Shown here piece after piece: positions 26,008 through 35,071 of a DNA stretch of 64,000 bases. Position 1 is the stretch's first letter; each line of letters starts with the position of its first letter. The stretch lies in the NCBI RefSeq assembly GCF_020531915.1, contig NZ_JAJAVG010000007.1:62001-126000 (forward strand). The letters are read 5' to 3'. The DNA is from Methylovorus mays. GTDB lineage: Bacteria > Pseudomonadota > Gammaproteobacteria > Burkholderiales > Methylophilaceae. Under the pieces are notes generated by a model, which saw only the letters and a program-made list of their open reading frames with translations, did no database searches and was not told the origin of the DNA. The position numbers were made by a program, and so were the translations under genes.

Positions 26008-28248
26008 ATGAAGTTCAGATTTCCTGTCGTCATCATTGATGAAGACTTTCGCTCGGAGAACTCCTCCGGTCTCGGCATACGCGTGCTGGCCAAAGCCATC
26101 GAAGAAGAAGGCTTTGAAGTACTGGGCGTGACCAGTTACGGTGACCTGACCTCCTTTGCGCAACAGCAAAGTCGCGCCTCGGCCTTCATCCTGTCGATTG
26201 ACGATGAAGAATTTGTCGAAGAGAAACCCGAAGCGCTGGATAACCTGCGCAAATTCGTCGACGAAATTCGCTACCGCAATGAGGAAATCCCGATTTTCCT
26301 GCATGGCGAAACCCGCACCAGCCGCCATATCCCGAATGAGATCCTGCGCGAACTGAACGGCTTCATCCACATGTTTGAAGATACGCCGGAGTTCGTGGCC
26401 CGCTACATCGTACGTGAAGCCCGCACATATCTGGACAGCCTGCCACCGCCATTCTTCCGCGCGCTGACCCACTACGCAGCCGATGGCTCCTACTCCTGGC
26501 ACTGCCCCGGCCACTCCGGTGGCGTGGCCTTCCTGAAATCCCCTGTCGGCCAGATGTTCCACCAGTTTTTTGGTGAAAACATGCTGCGCGCCGACGTCTG
26601 CAACGCCGTGGACGAACTGGGCCAACTGCTGGACCATACCGGCCCCGTTGCTGCGTCCGAGCGCAATGCGGCCCGCATTTTCAACTGCGACCATTTGTAT
26701 TTCGTAACCAATGGCACCTCGACCTCGAACAAGATCGTGTGGAACTCCACTGTCGCCCCCGGCGATATCGTGGTAGTAGACCGTAACTGCCACAAGTCGG
26801 TGTTGCACTCCATCATCATGACCGGCGCCGTGCCGGTGTTCCTGATGCCAACGCGCAATCACTTCGGCATTATCGGGCCGATTCCCAAAGAAGAATTCGC
26901 CTGGGAAAACATCCAGAAGAAGATTGAAGCCAACCCGTTTGCCACGGACAAGAATGCCAAGCCACGGGTGCTGACAATTACGCAATCCACTTACGACGGC
27001 GTGCTGTACAACGTGGAAGAAATCAAGGAAATGCTGGATGGCAAGATCGACACCCTGCATTTTGATGAAGCCTGGCTGCCACACGCCACTTTCCATGACT
27101 TTTACGGTGACTATCACGCCATCGGTGCGGATCGCCCGCGCTGCAAGGACTCCATGGTGTTTTCCACCCAGTCCACGCACAAGCTGCTGGCGGGTCTGAG
27201 CCAGGCCTCGCAGATTCTGGTGCAGGATGCAGAAGACAATCGCCTGGACCGCGATGTATTTAATGAAGCCTATCTGATGCACACCTCAACCAGCCCGCAA
27301 TATTCGATTATTGCCAGCTGCGATGTGGCAGCCGCCATGATGGAAGCCCCGGGTGGTAAAGCCCTGGTGGAAGAGTCCATCATGGAAGCCCTGGATTTCC
27401 GCCGTGCCATGCGCAAGGTAGACGAAGAATGGGGCAGCGACTGGTGGTTCAAGGTCTGGGGCCCGGACGATTTGTCCGAAGAAGGGATTGAAGAGCGCGA
27501 AGCCTGGATGCTGAAAGCTGGCGAACGCTGGCACGGTTTCGGCAATCTGGCCGAAGGCTTCAACATGCTGGATCCGATCAAGGCCACCATCATCACGCCT
27601 GGCCTGGATGTGGATGGCTCGTTCTCGGACGAGTTCGGCATCCCCGCCGCCATCGTCACCAAGTACCTGGCCGAGCACGGCGTTATCGTGGAAAAGACGG
27701 GGCTTTATTCGTTCTTCATCATGTTCACCATCGGCATTACCAAGGGCCGCTGGAACACCATGGTCGCCGCCTTGCAGCAGTTCAAGGATGATTACGACAA
27801 GAACCAGCCGCTGTGGAAGGTGCTACCGGAGTTTGTTGCCAAGCAGCCACGCTATGAGCGTATTGGCCTCAAGGATTTGTGCACGCAGATTCACGAGGTG
27901 TATCGCGCCAACGATGTGGCACGCCTGACCACCGAAATGTATCTGTCCAACATGATTCCGGCCATGAAGCCGACCGATGCCTTTGCCCGCATGGCGCACC
28001 GCAAGATTGATCGCGTGCAGATCGACGAACTGGAAGGACGCATCACCGCTGTGCTGTTGACGCCTTATCCACCAGGCATTCCGCTGCTGATTCCCGGTGA
28101 GCAATTCAACGCGATTATCGTGAATTACCTGCGCTTTGCCCGCGATTTCAATGAGCGCTTCCCTGGCTTTGAAACCGATGTACATGGCCTGGTAAAGCAA
28201 GTAGTGGATGGCAAGGCTTCTTACTACGTGGATTGCGTGGCTGCCTGA
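26008..28248 (+). CDS. Orn/Lys/Arg decarboxylase family protein
   Basis: A 746-residue fold-type I PLP enzyme. The N-terminal wing (flavodoxin-like, residues 1-130) starts MKFRFPVVIIDEDFRSENSS. The core has the W-H-C-P-G-H-S-G-G motif, a LHFDEAWLPHATFH acidic site, and the PLP lysine K392 in STHKLLAGLSQ. The large C-terminal domain ends with PYPPGIPLLIPGE. It decarboxylates arginine, lysine or ornithine; the substrate cannot be fixed by eye. A good GGAGG site lies upstream of the ATG. It may supply polyamine precursors or counter acid. Confidence 0.9.
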   Translation: MKFRFPVVIIDEDFRSENSSGLGIRVLAKAIEEEGFEVLGVTSYGDLTSFAQQQSRASAFILSIDDEEFVEEKPEALDNLRKFVDEIRYRNEEIPIFLHGETRTSRHIPNEILRELNGFIHMFEDTPEFVARYIVREARTYLDSLPPPFFRALTHYAADGSYSWHCPGHSGGVAFLKSPVGQMFHQFFGENMLRADVCNAVDELGQLLDHTGPVAASERNAARIFNCDHLYFVTNGTSTSNKIVWNSTVAPGDIVVVDRNCHKSVLHSIIMTGAVPVFLMPTRNHFGIIGPIPKEEFAWENIQKKIEANPFATDKNAKPRVLTITQSTYDGVLYNVEEIKEMLDGKIDTLHFDEAWLPHATFHDFYGDYHAIGADRPRCKDSMVFSTQSTHKLLAGLSQASQILVQDAEDNRLDRDVFNEAYLMHTSTSPQYSIIASCDVAAAMMEAPGGKALVEESIMEALDFRRAMRKVDEEWGSDWWFKVWGPDDLSEEGIEEREAWMLKAGERWHGFGNLAEGFNMLDPIKATIITPGLDVDGSFSDEFGIPAAIVTKYLAEHGVIVEKTGLYSFFIMFTIGITKGRWNTMVAALQQFKDDYDKNQPLWKVLPEFVAKQPRYERIGLKDLCTQIHEVYRANDVARLTTEMYLSNMIPAMKPTDAFARMAHRKIDRVQIDELEGRITAVLLTPYPPGIPLLIPGEQFNAIIVNYLRFARDFNERFPGFETDVHGLVKQVVDGKASYYVDCVAA

Positions 28249-28256
28249 GTCACGCC

Positions 28257-28283
28257 TTGCGCTGACCTGACCGGTCAGCGCAA
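28257..28283. terminator. Hairpin between convergent genes
   Basis: TTGCGCTGACC (28257-28267) and GGTCAGCGCAA (28273-28283) are exact complements around a 5-base loop, directly after the decarboxylase stop. No T-run follows on either strand, so it may be a processing or Rho-linked hairpin rather than a classical terminator. Confidence 0.55.
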
Positions 28284-28295
28284 CTGCTGGGCAGA

Positions 28296-29690
28296 TCAGG
28301 ACAAACTCTCGTTGCTGGCAGAAACTTCCGCTTGCAATGCCTGTGCGATTCTATTCACCACGCCAACCCAGTCACCGCGAACTGACTGGCGAAAGAGGCG
28401 CAGACTAGGGTACCAGGGGCTATCCTCTCTCACTGTCATCCATCGCCAGTCAGCCATGTAATGCGGTAGCATCACCCAGCACGGCTTCCCTAGCGCCCCT
28501 GCCAGATGGGCCGCCGCCGTATCTACCGAAATGACCAGATCCAACCCTGCGATCACCGCGGCCATATCAGCAAAATCTACCATTTCATCAGGCAAATCGA
28601 TCAATTCGATCATGTCGGCAGCCTGCTGGCTCGCTGGTTCTTGCTGCAGGCGAATGAAATGGACATCGCGAAGTTTACTCAAAGGCATGAGGCAAGCCAG
28701 GCCAGGCAGCGACCGATCCGAGTCATTCTCAAACTTGTGATTGCCCTGCCACACCAACCCCACCTTCATGTGATTGACTGGCAATATCTCCCGCCATTGC
28801 TGAACAAAGTCTGAGGAGACTGTCAGGTAAGGGACATCTGCCGGAATATTGTCAACACGCGTCCCCAGCAACCCTGGCAGGCTCAATAGCGGACACCAGA
28901 AATCACATTGAACCTGGCCTGGATTCATCCATGCCTGCTCAAAAACATCCTGCATGGCAAACAGCCGCTGTAACGCTGGCGGGCACACCACATGCAGGCG
29001 CACCGACCATTGTTGCTGCAACAGAATGGCATAGCGACAAAAGTGGATGGCATCGCCATGGCCGCCTTCGCAGATGAGGAGCAGGGTTTTGCCACTCAGT
29101 GACTCGCCTTGCCAGCGCGGCGCAGTCACCAACCCGGCATGCGGCGTCAAGCCGCGCGCTTCCAGGCACTCCCATCCTTCATCAAACCGCCCTTGCCGTA
29201 ACAAAAGATAACTGAGGTTGAAACGGGCCTTGCGATAATCCGGCGCCAGCATCAGCGCATGCCGATGGCAACGTTCGGCCTCCTGATCTCGCTGAAGCGC
29301 AGTGTAAAGTATGCCCAGGTTGCTCCATGGTGAAGCCTGGTCGGGATGATGATGGATGGCCTGGCGATAGATGGATTCAGCTTCGTCAAACCGGCTCTGG
29401 CTTTGTAACAGCACACCAAGATTAAGGGCAGCATTGAGTAGCGCAGGAGCGAGCTCAAAAGACTGCCGATACGCGGCCTCTGCAGCCTCAACCTGGCCAA
29501 GCTGCTCAAGCACATAACCCAGATTGCAATGCGCCTCGGCATATTCAGGGGCGCTACCCAAGGCCTCTCGCAAAGCCCGCTCCGCCTCATCCCATTGCTG
29601 GATACGCATATAAGCGAGCGCTTGCGCAAACCACGCGGCAGGCTCAAGTGTTGAATGGATACTGGAAGTATGCTCGCCGACTTTCGTCAT
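28296..29690 (-). CDS. TPR protein with glycosyltransferase-9-like C-terminal domain
   Basis: A 464-residue cytoplasmic protein. About five tetratricopeptide repeats fill residues 15-190, for example YAEAHCNLGYVLEQLGQVEA and SPWSNLGILYTALQRDQEAE. The C-terminal half resembles heptosyltransferase-family (GT9) proteins: LLICEGGHGDAIHFCRY, KVGLVWQGNHKF, and DLVISVDTAAAHLAGALGKPCWVML where the nucleotide sugar usually binds. It may glycosylate a protein or a surface polymer using the TPR part as a docking platform, as in O-GlcNAc-transferase-like architectures; the donor is unknown. It is a single gene between folA and a convergent neighbour. Confidence 0.82.
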   Translation of the reverse strand: MTKVGEHTSSIHSTLEPAAWFAQALAYMRIQQWDEAERALREALGSAPEYAEAHCNLGYVLEQLGQVEAAEAAYRQSFELAPALLNAALNLGVLLQSQSRFDEAESIYRQAIHHHPDQASPWSNLGILYTALQRDQEAERCHRHALMLAPDYRKARFNLSYLLLRQGRFDEGWECLEARGLTPHAGLVTAPRWQGESLSGKTLLLICEGGHGDAIHFCRYAILLQQQWSVRLHVVCPPALQRLFAMQDVFEQAWMNPGQVQCDFWCPLLSLPGLLGTRVDNIPADVPYLTVSSDFVQQWREILPVNHMKVGLVWQGNHKFENDSDRSLPGLACLMPLSKLRDVHFIRLQQEPASQQAADMIELIDLPDEMVDFADMAAVIAGLDLVISVDTAAAHLAGALGKPCWVMLPHYMADWRWMTVREDSPWYPSLRLFRQSVRGDWVGVVNRIAQALQAEVSASNESLS

Positions 29691-29724
29691 AGACTTCAGC
29701 CCCCTCCTTCATGGTGATCAGTGA

Positions 29725-30216
29725 TTAGTTTTCCACTTTGCGATCGTACGTCAGATAGCGGAATGCCAGGCCTTTTTCACTTACATGACGCTCTTCAGCC
29801 ACCAGCTGCCATTGGCCGACATCAATCTGGGGGAAAAAAGCGTCCCCATCAAACCGGGCATCAATCTCGGTAATATAGAGCCGATCAGCCTGGGCAAGAC
29901 CTTCACGATAAAGCTCGGCGCCTCCAATGAGAAACACTTCCTCATCGCCTGCTGATTGCGTCAAGGCATCCGGCAATGAGCCGCAAACTAACGCGCCTTC
30001 CACCCGATATTGCGGGTTGCGCGTCACAATCACGGTGGTGCGGCCTGGTAAAAGGCGATTCAGCGACTCATAGGTTTTTCGGCCCATGATGATATGATGG
30101 CCCATGGTCAAGGCGCGAAAGCGCTTGAGATCTTCGGGCAAATGCCAAGGCAAGGTATTATTCACCCCGATGACGCCATCATGCGCGATGGCTACGATAA
30201 GAGATAGTTTAGGCAT
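29725..30216 (-). CDS. folA: Dihydrofolate reductase
   Basis: Reduces dihydrofolate to tetrahydrofolate. The 163-residue protein has the typical LSLIVAIAHDGVIGVNNTLPW N terminus (shown in part), the PEDLKRFRALTMGHHIIMGRKTYES NADPH region, and a late IGGAELYREGL motif. I start at the ATG at 30216 (MPKLSLIV). A TATAAT (30228-30223 on this strand) lies so close that transcription would begin at or next to this ATG, so the mRNA may be leaderless. thyA is not adjacent but about 9 kb away. Confidence 0.95.
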   Translation of the reverse strand: MPKLSLIVAIAHDGVIGVNNTLPWHLPEDLKRFRALTMGHHIIMGRKTYESLNRLLPGRTTVIVTRNPQYRVEGALVCGSLPDALTQSAGDEEVFLIGGAELYREGLAQADRLYITEIDARFDGDAFFPQIDVGQWQLVAEERHVSEKGLAFRYLTYDRKVEN

Positions 30217-30243
30217 GTCAGTATTATAACGGCGCATGCTCGC

Positions 30244-30259
30244 TGGAAATTGAATTGCT
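30244..30259 (+). promoter_or_regulatory. Weak sigma-54 promoter candidate ahead of glrK
   Basis: TGGAAAT-N4-TTGC keeps the GG-N10-GC spacing (GG at 30245-30246, GC at 30257-30258) and the TTGCT half of the -12 element, but the -24 element is imperfect. If real it would let GlrR control its own operon. Confidence 0.3.
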
Positions 30260-30364
30260 GATGATAAATCGACGCATCACTGGCCTCCCACCATGCACAT
30301 CACCCGTTTGAATATGGAAGCCTTGCCGAACATGAAGAGTGCCCCAGACATGGAGATTAACTAG

Positions 30365-31807
30365 TTGCGCATCGCCTATCCCAGATCATTCCTGAAACTG
30401 CTGTTGTTTGGCTTTGCCCTGACCATGTTGCCCTTGTTGTTTGCCTTCGGCAATGCGGCCGTTTACCTGGACAGACTCGCCGACAAAAGTCGTACGACCG
30501 TCGCGCAATCCGTACAGGCCACCCGCGCCAGCCGGGCGATTGCGGAGCAACTCATGCTGATGGAGCGCAGTGCCCGTCAATATTTTGTGCTGCATGACGT
30601 GCAGTTACTAGTGAACTTCACCCGCGCGCACGAGCAATTTGCCGATGCCATTGATGAGCTGAGCGGGCTCAGCATTACGGCCAGTCAGGCAGAGGCGCTG
30701 AAAGCCATCAACCAGCAGGAGGACAAGCTGTACGACACCGTGGTGCAATTGCAACCCACCCCCGAAACCGCCAAGGCCGCGATTGCCGAATTCCTGGATT
30801 TATCTGACCAGGCGCAGAATATCCTGCGTGAAAACAATCGCCTGATTGACCGTGAGTCAGCGATCCTGGCGCGCACCGCCGAACAAACGCAGGAAATGCT
30901 GATCAGTCAGACCATGACGCTGATTCCCGTCGCCCTGCTGGTCGCGGCGGTCATCACGTTTTTGGTGGCCCAGCCGATCAAGCGCATGGATGCCGCCATT
31001 CGTCGGCTGGGCGAAGGCAAATACGACGAACCCATCAGCATCGATGGTCCCGGCGACCTGCATAACCTGGGCATACGCCTGGACTGGCTGCGGGCCCAGC
31101 TGGATGAGCTCAACCAGCAAAAGCAACGCTTTTTGCGCCATGTATCGCATGAGTTGAAAACGCCGTTGACGGCGATACGCGAAGGCAGCGAACTGCTGAG
31201 CGATGAAATCGGCGGCGCTTTGAGTCCGCAACAGAAAGAGATCGCGAATATCCTGCGAGAAAGCAGCATGCGTCTGCAAAAAATGATAGAAAACCTGCTG
31301 AATTACTCCGCGGTGCAATACCAGAAACCGCAACTGCAATTAAGCGGATTTGACTTCCCTTCCCTGCTGGAAAATGTACTGAATGCCTACGCCCTGACCA
31401 TGAGCAGCAAGCAGATCACCATCGAGCGGGACTGCGAAACCGTGCACCTCAAAGCAGATGCAGAAAAGGTCGCCACCATCGTCGATAACCTGATTTCCAA
31501 TGCCATCAAATACACGCCAAAATCCGGCACCATCCGCTTGCGTACCCGGCAAACTGATGACAGTCTGGTATTTGAAGTCCATGATGGGGGCCCCGGCGTC
31601 ATGGCGGCGGACAAGGCAAAACTGTTTGATCCTTTTTACAAAGGGAACGGTGTGTATGAAAGTCTGGTCAGTGGAAGCGGGCTAGGCTTGTCGATTGCCA
31701 AAGAGTATGTAGATGCGCACGGCGGTGACATCATGCTGCTGCCTTCGGAACATGGTGCTCATTTCCGGGTGCGCCTGCCACTGCATCCGGCCAGCAATAC
31801 CGCCTAG
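30365..31807 (+). CDS. glrK: Sensor histidine kinase, GlrK (QseE)-like
   Basis: A 480-residue inner-membrane kinase. It has TM helix 1 (about 10-32), a helical periplasmic or sensor part, TM helix 2 (about 180-200), HAMP, and a HisKA domain with phospho-acceptor H262 in FLRHVSHELKTPL. The ATPase domain carries DNLISNAIKYTPKSG and GSGLGLSIAKEYV. It starts at a TTG; a stop codon lies directly before it and GGAG nine bases upstream. The following lipoprotein and sigma-54 regulator genes reproduce the enterobacterial glrK-qseG-glrR order, so I call it GlrK-like. The signal it senses is probably envelope stress. Confidence 0.88.
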   Translation: MRIAYPRSFLKLLLFGFALTMLPLLFAFGNAAVYLDRLADKSRTTVAQSVQATRASRAIAEQLMLMERSARQYFVLHDVQLLVNFTRAHEQFADAIDELSGLSITASQAEALKAINQQEDKLYDTVVQLQPTPETAKAAIAEFLDLSDQAQNILRENNRLIDRESAILARTAEQTQEMLISQTMTLIPVALLVAAVITFLVAQPIKRMDAAIRRLGEGKYDEPISIDGPGDLHNLGIRLDWLRAQLDELNQQKQRFLRHVSHELKTPLTAIREGSELLSDEIGGALSPQQKEIANILRESSMRLQKMIENLLNYSAVQYQKPQLQLSGFDFPSLLENVLNAYALTMSSKQITIERDCETVHLKADAEKVATIVDNLISNAIKYTPKSGTIRLRTRQTDDSLVFEVHDGGPGVMAADKAKLFDPFYKGNGVYESLVSGSGLGLSIAKEYVDAHGGDIMLLPSEHGAHFRVRLPLHPASNTA

Positions 31808-31920
31808 CCTCCCAAGCCTTGCCCTTATTGCCGTCCTTCATGGCATGTCAGCAGTATGTCTTGCTGCCGTTATCGGCACAGGCATATCGGCATTAATACG
31901 AATTTTTAGGAGAATATTCC

Positions 31921-32520
31921 ATGAAGACTACAGCCCCCTATCCGGGCCTGACCCGATTAGCAGTGCCGCTATTCGTAGCGCTGCTGTTAAATGCCTGTGC
32001 CCCCGTTTCCACAAAACCACAGGCCACGGTAGCCGAGTCTGCGCAGACGCGCCACGAACATACCAGCAAAACCGAGGTCAAACCCGAAACTCCGTTAGTC
32101 AGTAATAATGCCCTGCTGGATTACGCGCAGTATTTCACCGACTTGCCAGCCGACACACAAAAAAAGGAAGTCGCCATCCTGAGCACTGTCAATGGCAAGG
32201 AAAAACTGCCTCTGCTTACGCGCAGCAAGCTGGCGATTGCCTATGCCCTGCCTTCCAGCAAAACACGTGATTCGCAGAAGGCCCAAATCTTGCTGGATGA
32301 ACTACTGACAGAGAAAACGCTGTCTGCCGATGAAAAGAACCTGTTTGGCCTGTTACGCGACTTTGTCGGCGAAAACATCCGATTGGTGAGCCGCTTGCGC
32401 GATGAGCAAAAGCGCACGGAGACGGCACAGACCGGCATGATGAATCTGCAGAAAAAACTGGATGACCTCAAGGATATTGAAAAAACCATGATAGATCGTG
32501 ACCAAGGACCCAAGAAATGA
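31921..32520 (+). CDS. QseG-like lipoprotein between glrK and glrR
   Basis: A 199-residue lipoprotein with signal peptide ending in LLLNAC (C26 lipidated). The rest is mostly helical, and the last 45 residues look coiled-coil (QKKLDDLKDIEKTM). It shares position, size class and lipidation with E. coli QseG, an outer-membrane lipoprotein that modulates GlrK; direct homology is weak by eye. It overlaps glrR by 4 bases (ATGA), so the three genes are one operon. It probably relays an envelope signal to the kinase. Confidence 0.78.
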   Translation: MKTTAPYPGLTRLAVPLFVALLLNACAPVSTKPQATVAESAQTRHEHTSKTEVKPETPLVSNNALLDYAQYFTDLPADTQKKEVAILSTVNGKEKLPLLTRSKLAIAYALPSSKTRDSQKAQILLDELLTEKTLSADEKNLFGLLRDFVGENIRLVSRLRDEQKRTETAQTGMMNLQKKLDDLKDIEKTMIDRDQGPKK

Positions 32521-33911
32521 GTGTTATGGCTTTATCGCCCGTCACTGGCCGCAAGATTCTGGCCGTAGACGACGATCCCGACATTCTTAAACTGCTGGAA
32601 ATGCGGCTGGTGGCCGCTGGCTACCAGGTTGTCACCGCTGCCAATGGTGAAGAAGCGTTGGCACATATCGGGGTGAGTCGCCCCGCACTGGTGATCAGCG
32701 ATTTGCGCATGCCACGCATGGATGGTCTGGCGTTATTTGATGCCATTCATCAGGCCGACCCCGCTCTGCCCGTCATCCTGCTGACCGCCCATGGCTCGAT
32801 TCCGGAAGCGGTGGATGCCACCCGGCGCGGCGTGTTTGGCTTTTTGACCAAGCCTTTTGACAGCAAATCCTTGTTGCAACAGGTAGAAGCTGCACTGCGG
32901 CTGACCGCAGGCGCCCATGTGGCCGCCGATAGCACCGAGGATCAAAGCTGGCGCGAAGCCATCATCACGCGCAGCCCGCATATGGAAAACCTGCTGAGTC
33001 AGGCCAAATTGATGGCGATGTCGGACGCCAGCGTGTTTATTCAAGGCGACAGTGGTACCGGCAAGGAACTGCTGGCGCGTGCCATCCATAAGGCCAGCCC
33101 ACGTAGCCGTCGTCCCTTCGTGGCCATCAACTGTGGCGCGATCCCGGAGGCCTTGCTTGAGTCCGAACTTTTTGGGCATACCAAGGGAGCGTTTACTGGC
33201 GCCGTCAGGGATAACAAAGGCCTGTTCCAGAGTGCGGAAGGCGGCACGATTTTCCTCGATGAAATCGGCGACATGCCCATGCCCTTGCAAGTCAAGCTGC
33301 TACGGGCATTACAAGAGCGCGTGATACGGCCTGTGGGTTCCAACACCTCGATTGCGGTGGATGTACGGATTATTTCAGCCACACATAAAAACCTGGCCGA
33401 AGAAATGAAAGCCGGACGCTTCCGTGAGGACTTGTACTACCGCATCAACGTGGTATCGCTGGATATTCCATCGCTGGCTGGCCGGCGCGAAGACATTCCC
33501 CTCCTGGCCAATAACTTCCTCAATGCCTTGAGTACCAAATACGGCAAGAATCTCAATGGCTTTTCACCCGACGCCATGGAGCTGCTGATTGCAGCGCCCT
33601 GGCCGGGCAATGTACGCCAACTGCAAAACATCGTCGAACAGACGGTGGTGCTATCGACCACCCCGCTGGTATCCACCTCTCTGGTACAAAAAGCCTTGCA
33701 GGACGATATCGGCGGCATTGTGCCGTTTGAGATTGCACGCAAGAATTTTGAGCGGGATTATCTGATCAAGCTGCTCAAGGCCACCAATGGCGGCGTCACG
33801 CAAGCTGCCAGGCTGGCCCAACGCAACCGCACCGAGTTCTACAAGCTGCTACAACGCCATCAATTAACCCCGGCGTTGTTCAAAGACGACACCAGCGGCC
33901 AAGCTGCCTAG
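32517..33911 (+). CDS. glrR: Sigma-54 dependent response regulator, GlrR (QseF)-like
   Basis: A 464-residue NtrC-family activator. The receiver domain spans residues 12-125 with phospho-acceptor D62 in LVISDLRMPRMDG. An AAA+ domain has Walker A in FIQGDSGTGKELLARA, the sigma-54 contact GAFTGA at about 224-229, Walker B in GTIFLDEIGDM, and the arginine-rich R-E-D-L-Y-Y-R block. A helix-turn-helix ends the protein (GGVTQAARLAQRNRTEFYKLLQRH). A strong sigma-54 promoter stands 143 bases after its stop, making the next genes its likely target. In E. coli glnB follows glrR; here it does not. Confidence 0.92.
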   Translation: MSVMALSPVTGRKILAVDDDPDILKLLEMRLVAAGYQVVTAANGEEALAHIGVSRPALVISDLRMPRMDGLALFDAIHQADPALPVILLTAHGSIPEAVDATRRGVFGFLTKPFDSKSLLQQVEAALRLTAGAHVAADSTEDQSWREAIITRSPHMENLLSQAKLMAMSDASVFIQGDSGTGKELLARAIHKASPRSRRPFVAINCGAIPEALLESELFGHTKGAFTGAVRDNKGLFQSAEGGTIFLDEIGDMPMPLQVKLLRALQERVIRPVGSNTSIAVDVRIISATHKNLAEEMKAGRFREDLYYRINVVSLDIPSLAGRREDIPLLANNFLNALSTKYGKNLNGFSPDAMELLIAAPWPGNVRQLQNIVEQTVVLSTTPLVSTSLVQKALQDDIGGIVPFEIARKNFERDYLIKLLKATNGGVTQAARLAQRNRTEFYKLLQRHQLTPALFKDDTSGQAA

Positions 33912-33963
33912 TTTTCGCGACATACATTCTCATTTCAATTCAATACGTTACAAAATACCTCTT

Positions 33964-33994
33964 GTGGAGCGTCGCTATTCAGCGACGATTCCAC
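33964..33994. promoter_or_regulatory. Inverted repeat, candidate GlrR enhancer site
   Basis: CGTCGCT (33970-33976) and AGCGACG (33981-33987) are exact complements, extended by GTGGA and TCCAC outside. Read as GTC-N10-GAC (33971-33986) it fits the core of the E. coli GlrR site TGTC-N10-GACA; the outer T and A are C and G here. It is about 100 bases before the predicted start of the sigma-54 promoter, a usual enhancer distance. It could instead be a terminator for glrR, but no T-run follows. Confidence 0.6.
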
Positions 33995-34053
33995 GGGGTG
34001 TTCAAAATCCGGAATTTCAATTAATAAATTGATTTAAAACAATATTTTCATGT

Positions 34054-34069
34054 TGGCACGCTACTTGCC
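34054..34069 (+). promoter_or_regulatory. Sigma-54 promoter
   Basis: TGGCACG-CTAC-TTGCC matches the -24/-12 consensus exactly at TGGCACG and TTGC, with GG at 34055-34056 and GC at 34067-34068 (10-base spacing). Transcription should start near 34080, giving a leader of about 20 bases to the EF-hand/BON gene. Confidence 0.88.
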
Positions 34070-34101
34070 ATATCTCTTGTGAGTAATGTAAGCAAACCAA
34101 C

Positions 34102-34620
34102 ATGAAAAACCAGCCATATACATTCAATTTGAAAACCACAGCCCTGATGCTGACTCTGGCGCTGTGCGCCTATAGCGCATCGGGGGTGGCAGCGAACGCT
34201 GATCGCCCAGTGGTGCAGCCTTTTGCCAGCGCTTTCAGCAAACTGGACAGTGATCAGGATCATCGCCTTAACCACGATGAGGCCGTTCAAGATCAGGATC
34301 TCGCACAACACTTCGAAAATGCCGATATCGATCGCAATGGCAGTCTGAGCGAGCAGGAGTTTGAACAATTCAAGCAGGCTGCCCAGCAATCGCGGATGGA
34401 AGCATTTCTGGACGATACCGAAGTCACCGAAAAGATTCGCGATGAACTGGTGCACGACAGCCACACCAAATCCCTCAACATCAGCGTTGAGACCTACAAG
34501 GGCGAAGTGATACTGAGCGGTTTTGTCGATACGGATCAGCAAGCGCATCGTGCGGTGGAAATTGCATCCTCCGTACAGGGTGTGCAAATGGTTAAAAACA
34601 GTTTGGTTGTTAAGGGGTAA
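34102..34620 (+). CDS. Exported EF-hand and BON domain protein
   Basis: A 172-residue protein with a signal peptide (cleavage near VAANA). Two calcium-binding loops follow: D49-S-D-Q-D-H-R-L-N-H-D-E60 and D75-I-D-R-N-G-S-L-S-E-Q-E86. Then a BON domain runs about 104-172 (KIRDELVHDSHTKSLNISVE ... VVKG). BON domains attach to phospholipid; the EF-hands may make binding calcium-dependent. The combination is unusual. It lies directly behind a sigma-54 promoter and the glrR gene, so it is the first gene of the likely GlrR target operon. A role in envelope maintenance is inferred. Confidence 0.85.
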   Translation: MKNQPYTFNLKTTALMLTLALCAYSASGVAANADRPVVQPFASAFSKLDSDQDHRLNHDEAVQDQDLAQHFENADIDRNGSLSEQEFEQFKQAAQQSRMEAFLDDTEVTEKIRDELVHDSHTKSLNISVETYKGEVILSGFVDTDQQAHRAVEIASSVQGVQMVKNSLVVKG

Positions 34621-34625
34621 ATCAC

Positions 34626-35057
34626 ATGCTTAAGATCAAGATGAATACGAAAATCACCCACGCCTGCGCAGCCTTTGCGCTGGTTTGTGCCTTCAGCACC
34701 TCGGCCCAGGCCGATGGCTTCATGGAGGTGAATGGCCCCTCGATTCTCGGTGGCGCACTGGGCGGCGGTGCCGGGGCCATAGTCGGCTCCTCCATCGGCG
34801 GCCGCGATGGCGCGATCATAGGTGGTGCCATTGGCGCAGCCGCTGGGGTGGCGATTGCGTCCCAGACGCCGCGCTACCACGCAGAGCCTCGCTATCGCCC
34901 CGCGCCACGTGTGTACTACCAACCTGCACCGCGCGTCTACTATCAGCCAGCCCCACGTGGCTATATGGTCTACGAGCGCGACTGGCGCGGCCCACGCCAT
35001 CATGATCATGGGCACGACAGGCATTACCGTTATGGACATCAAGGTTACGGATATTAA
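34626..35057 (+). CDS. Glycine-zipper envelope protein
   Basis: A 143-residue exported protein. The signal peptide ends near AQA. A glycine-zipper region follows, GGALGGGAGAIVGSSIGG and GAIIGGAIGAAAGVAIAS, likely membrane-inserting. After it comes a proline-tyrosine repeat (three copies of a PAPR-VYYQ-like unit) and a histidine-rich tail that may bind metal. It starts 5 bases after the EF-hand/BON gene with AAGGGG upstream; an in-frame ATG at 34641 is an alternative. It is the second gene of the sigma-54 driven set. Confidence 0.8.
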   Translation: MLKIKMNTKITHACAAFALVCAFSTSAQADGFMEVNGPSILGGALGGGAGAIVGSSIGGRDGAIIGGAIGAAAGVAIASQTPRYHAEPRYRPAPRVYYQPAPRVYYQPAPRGYMVYERDWRGPRHHDHGHDRHYRYGHQGYGY

Positions 35058-35071
35058 GGGAGGGCACTACC

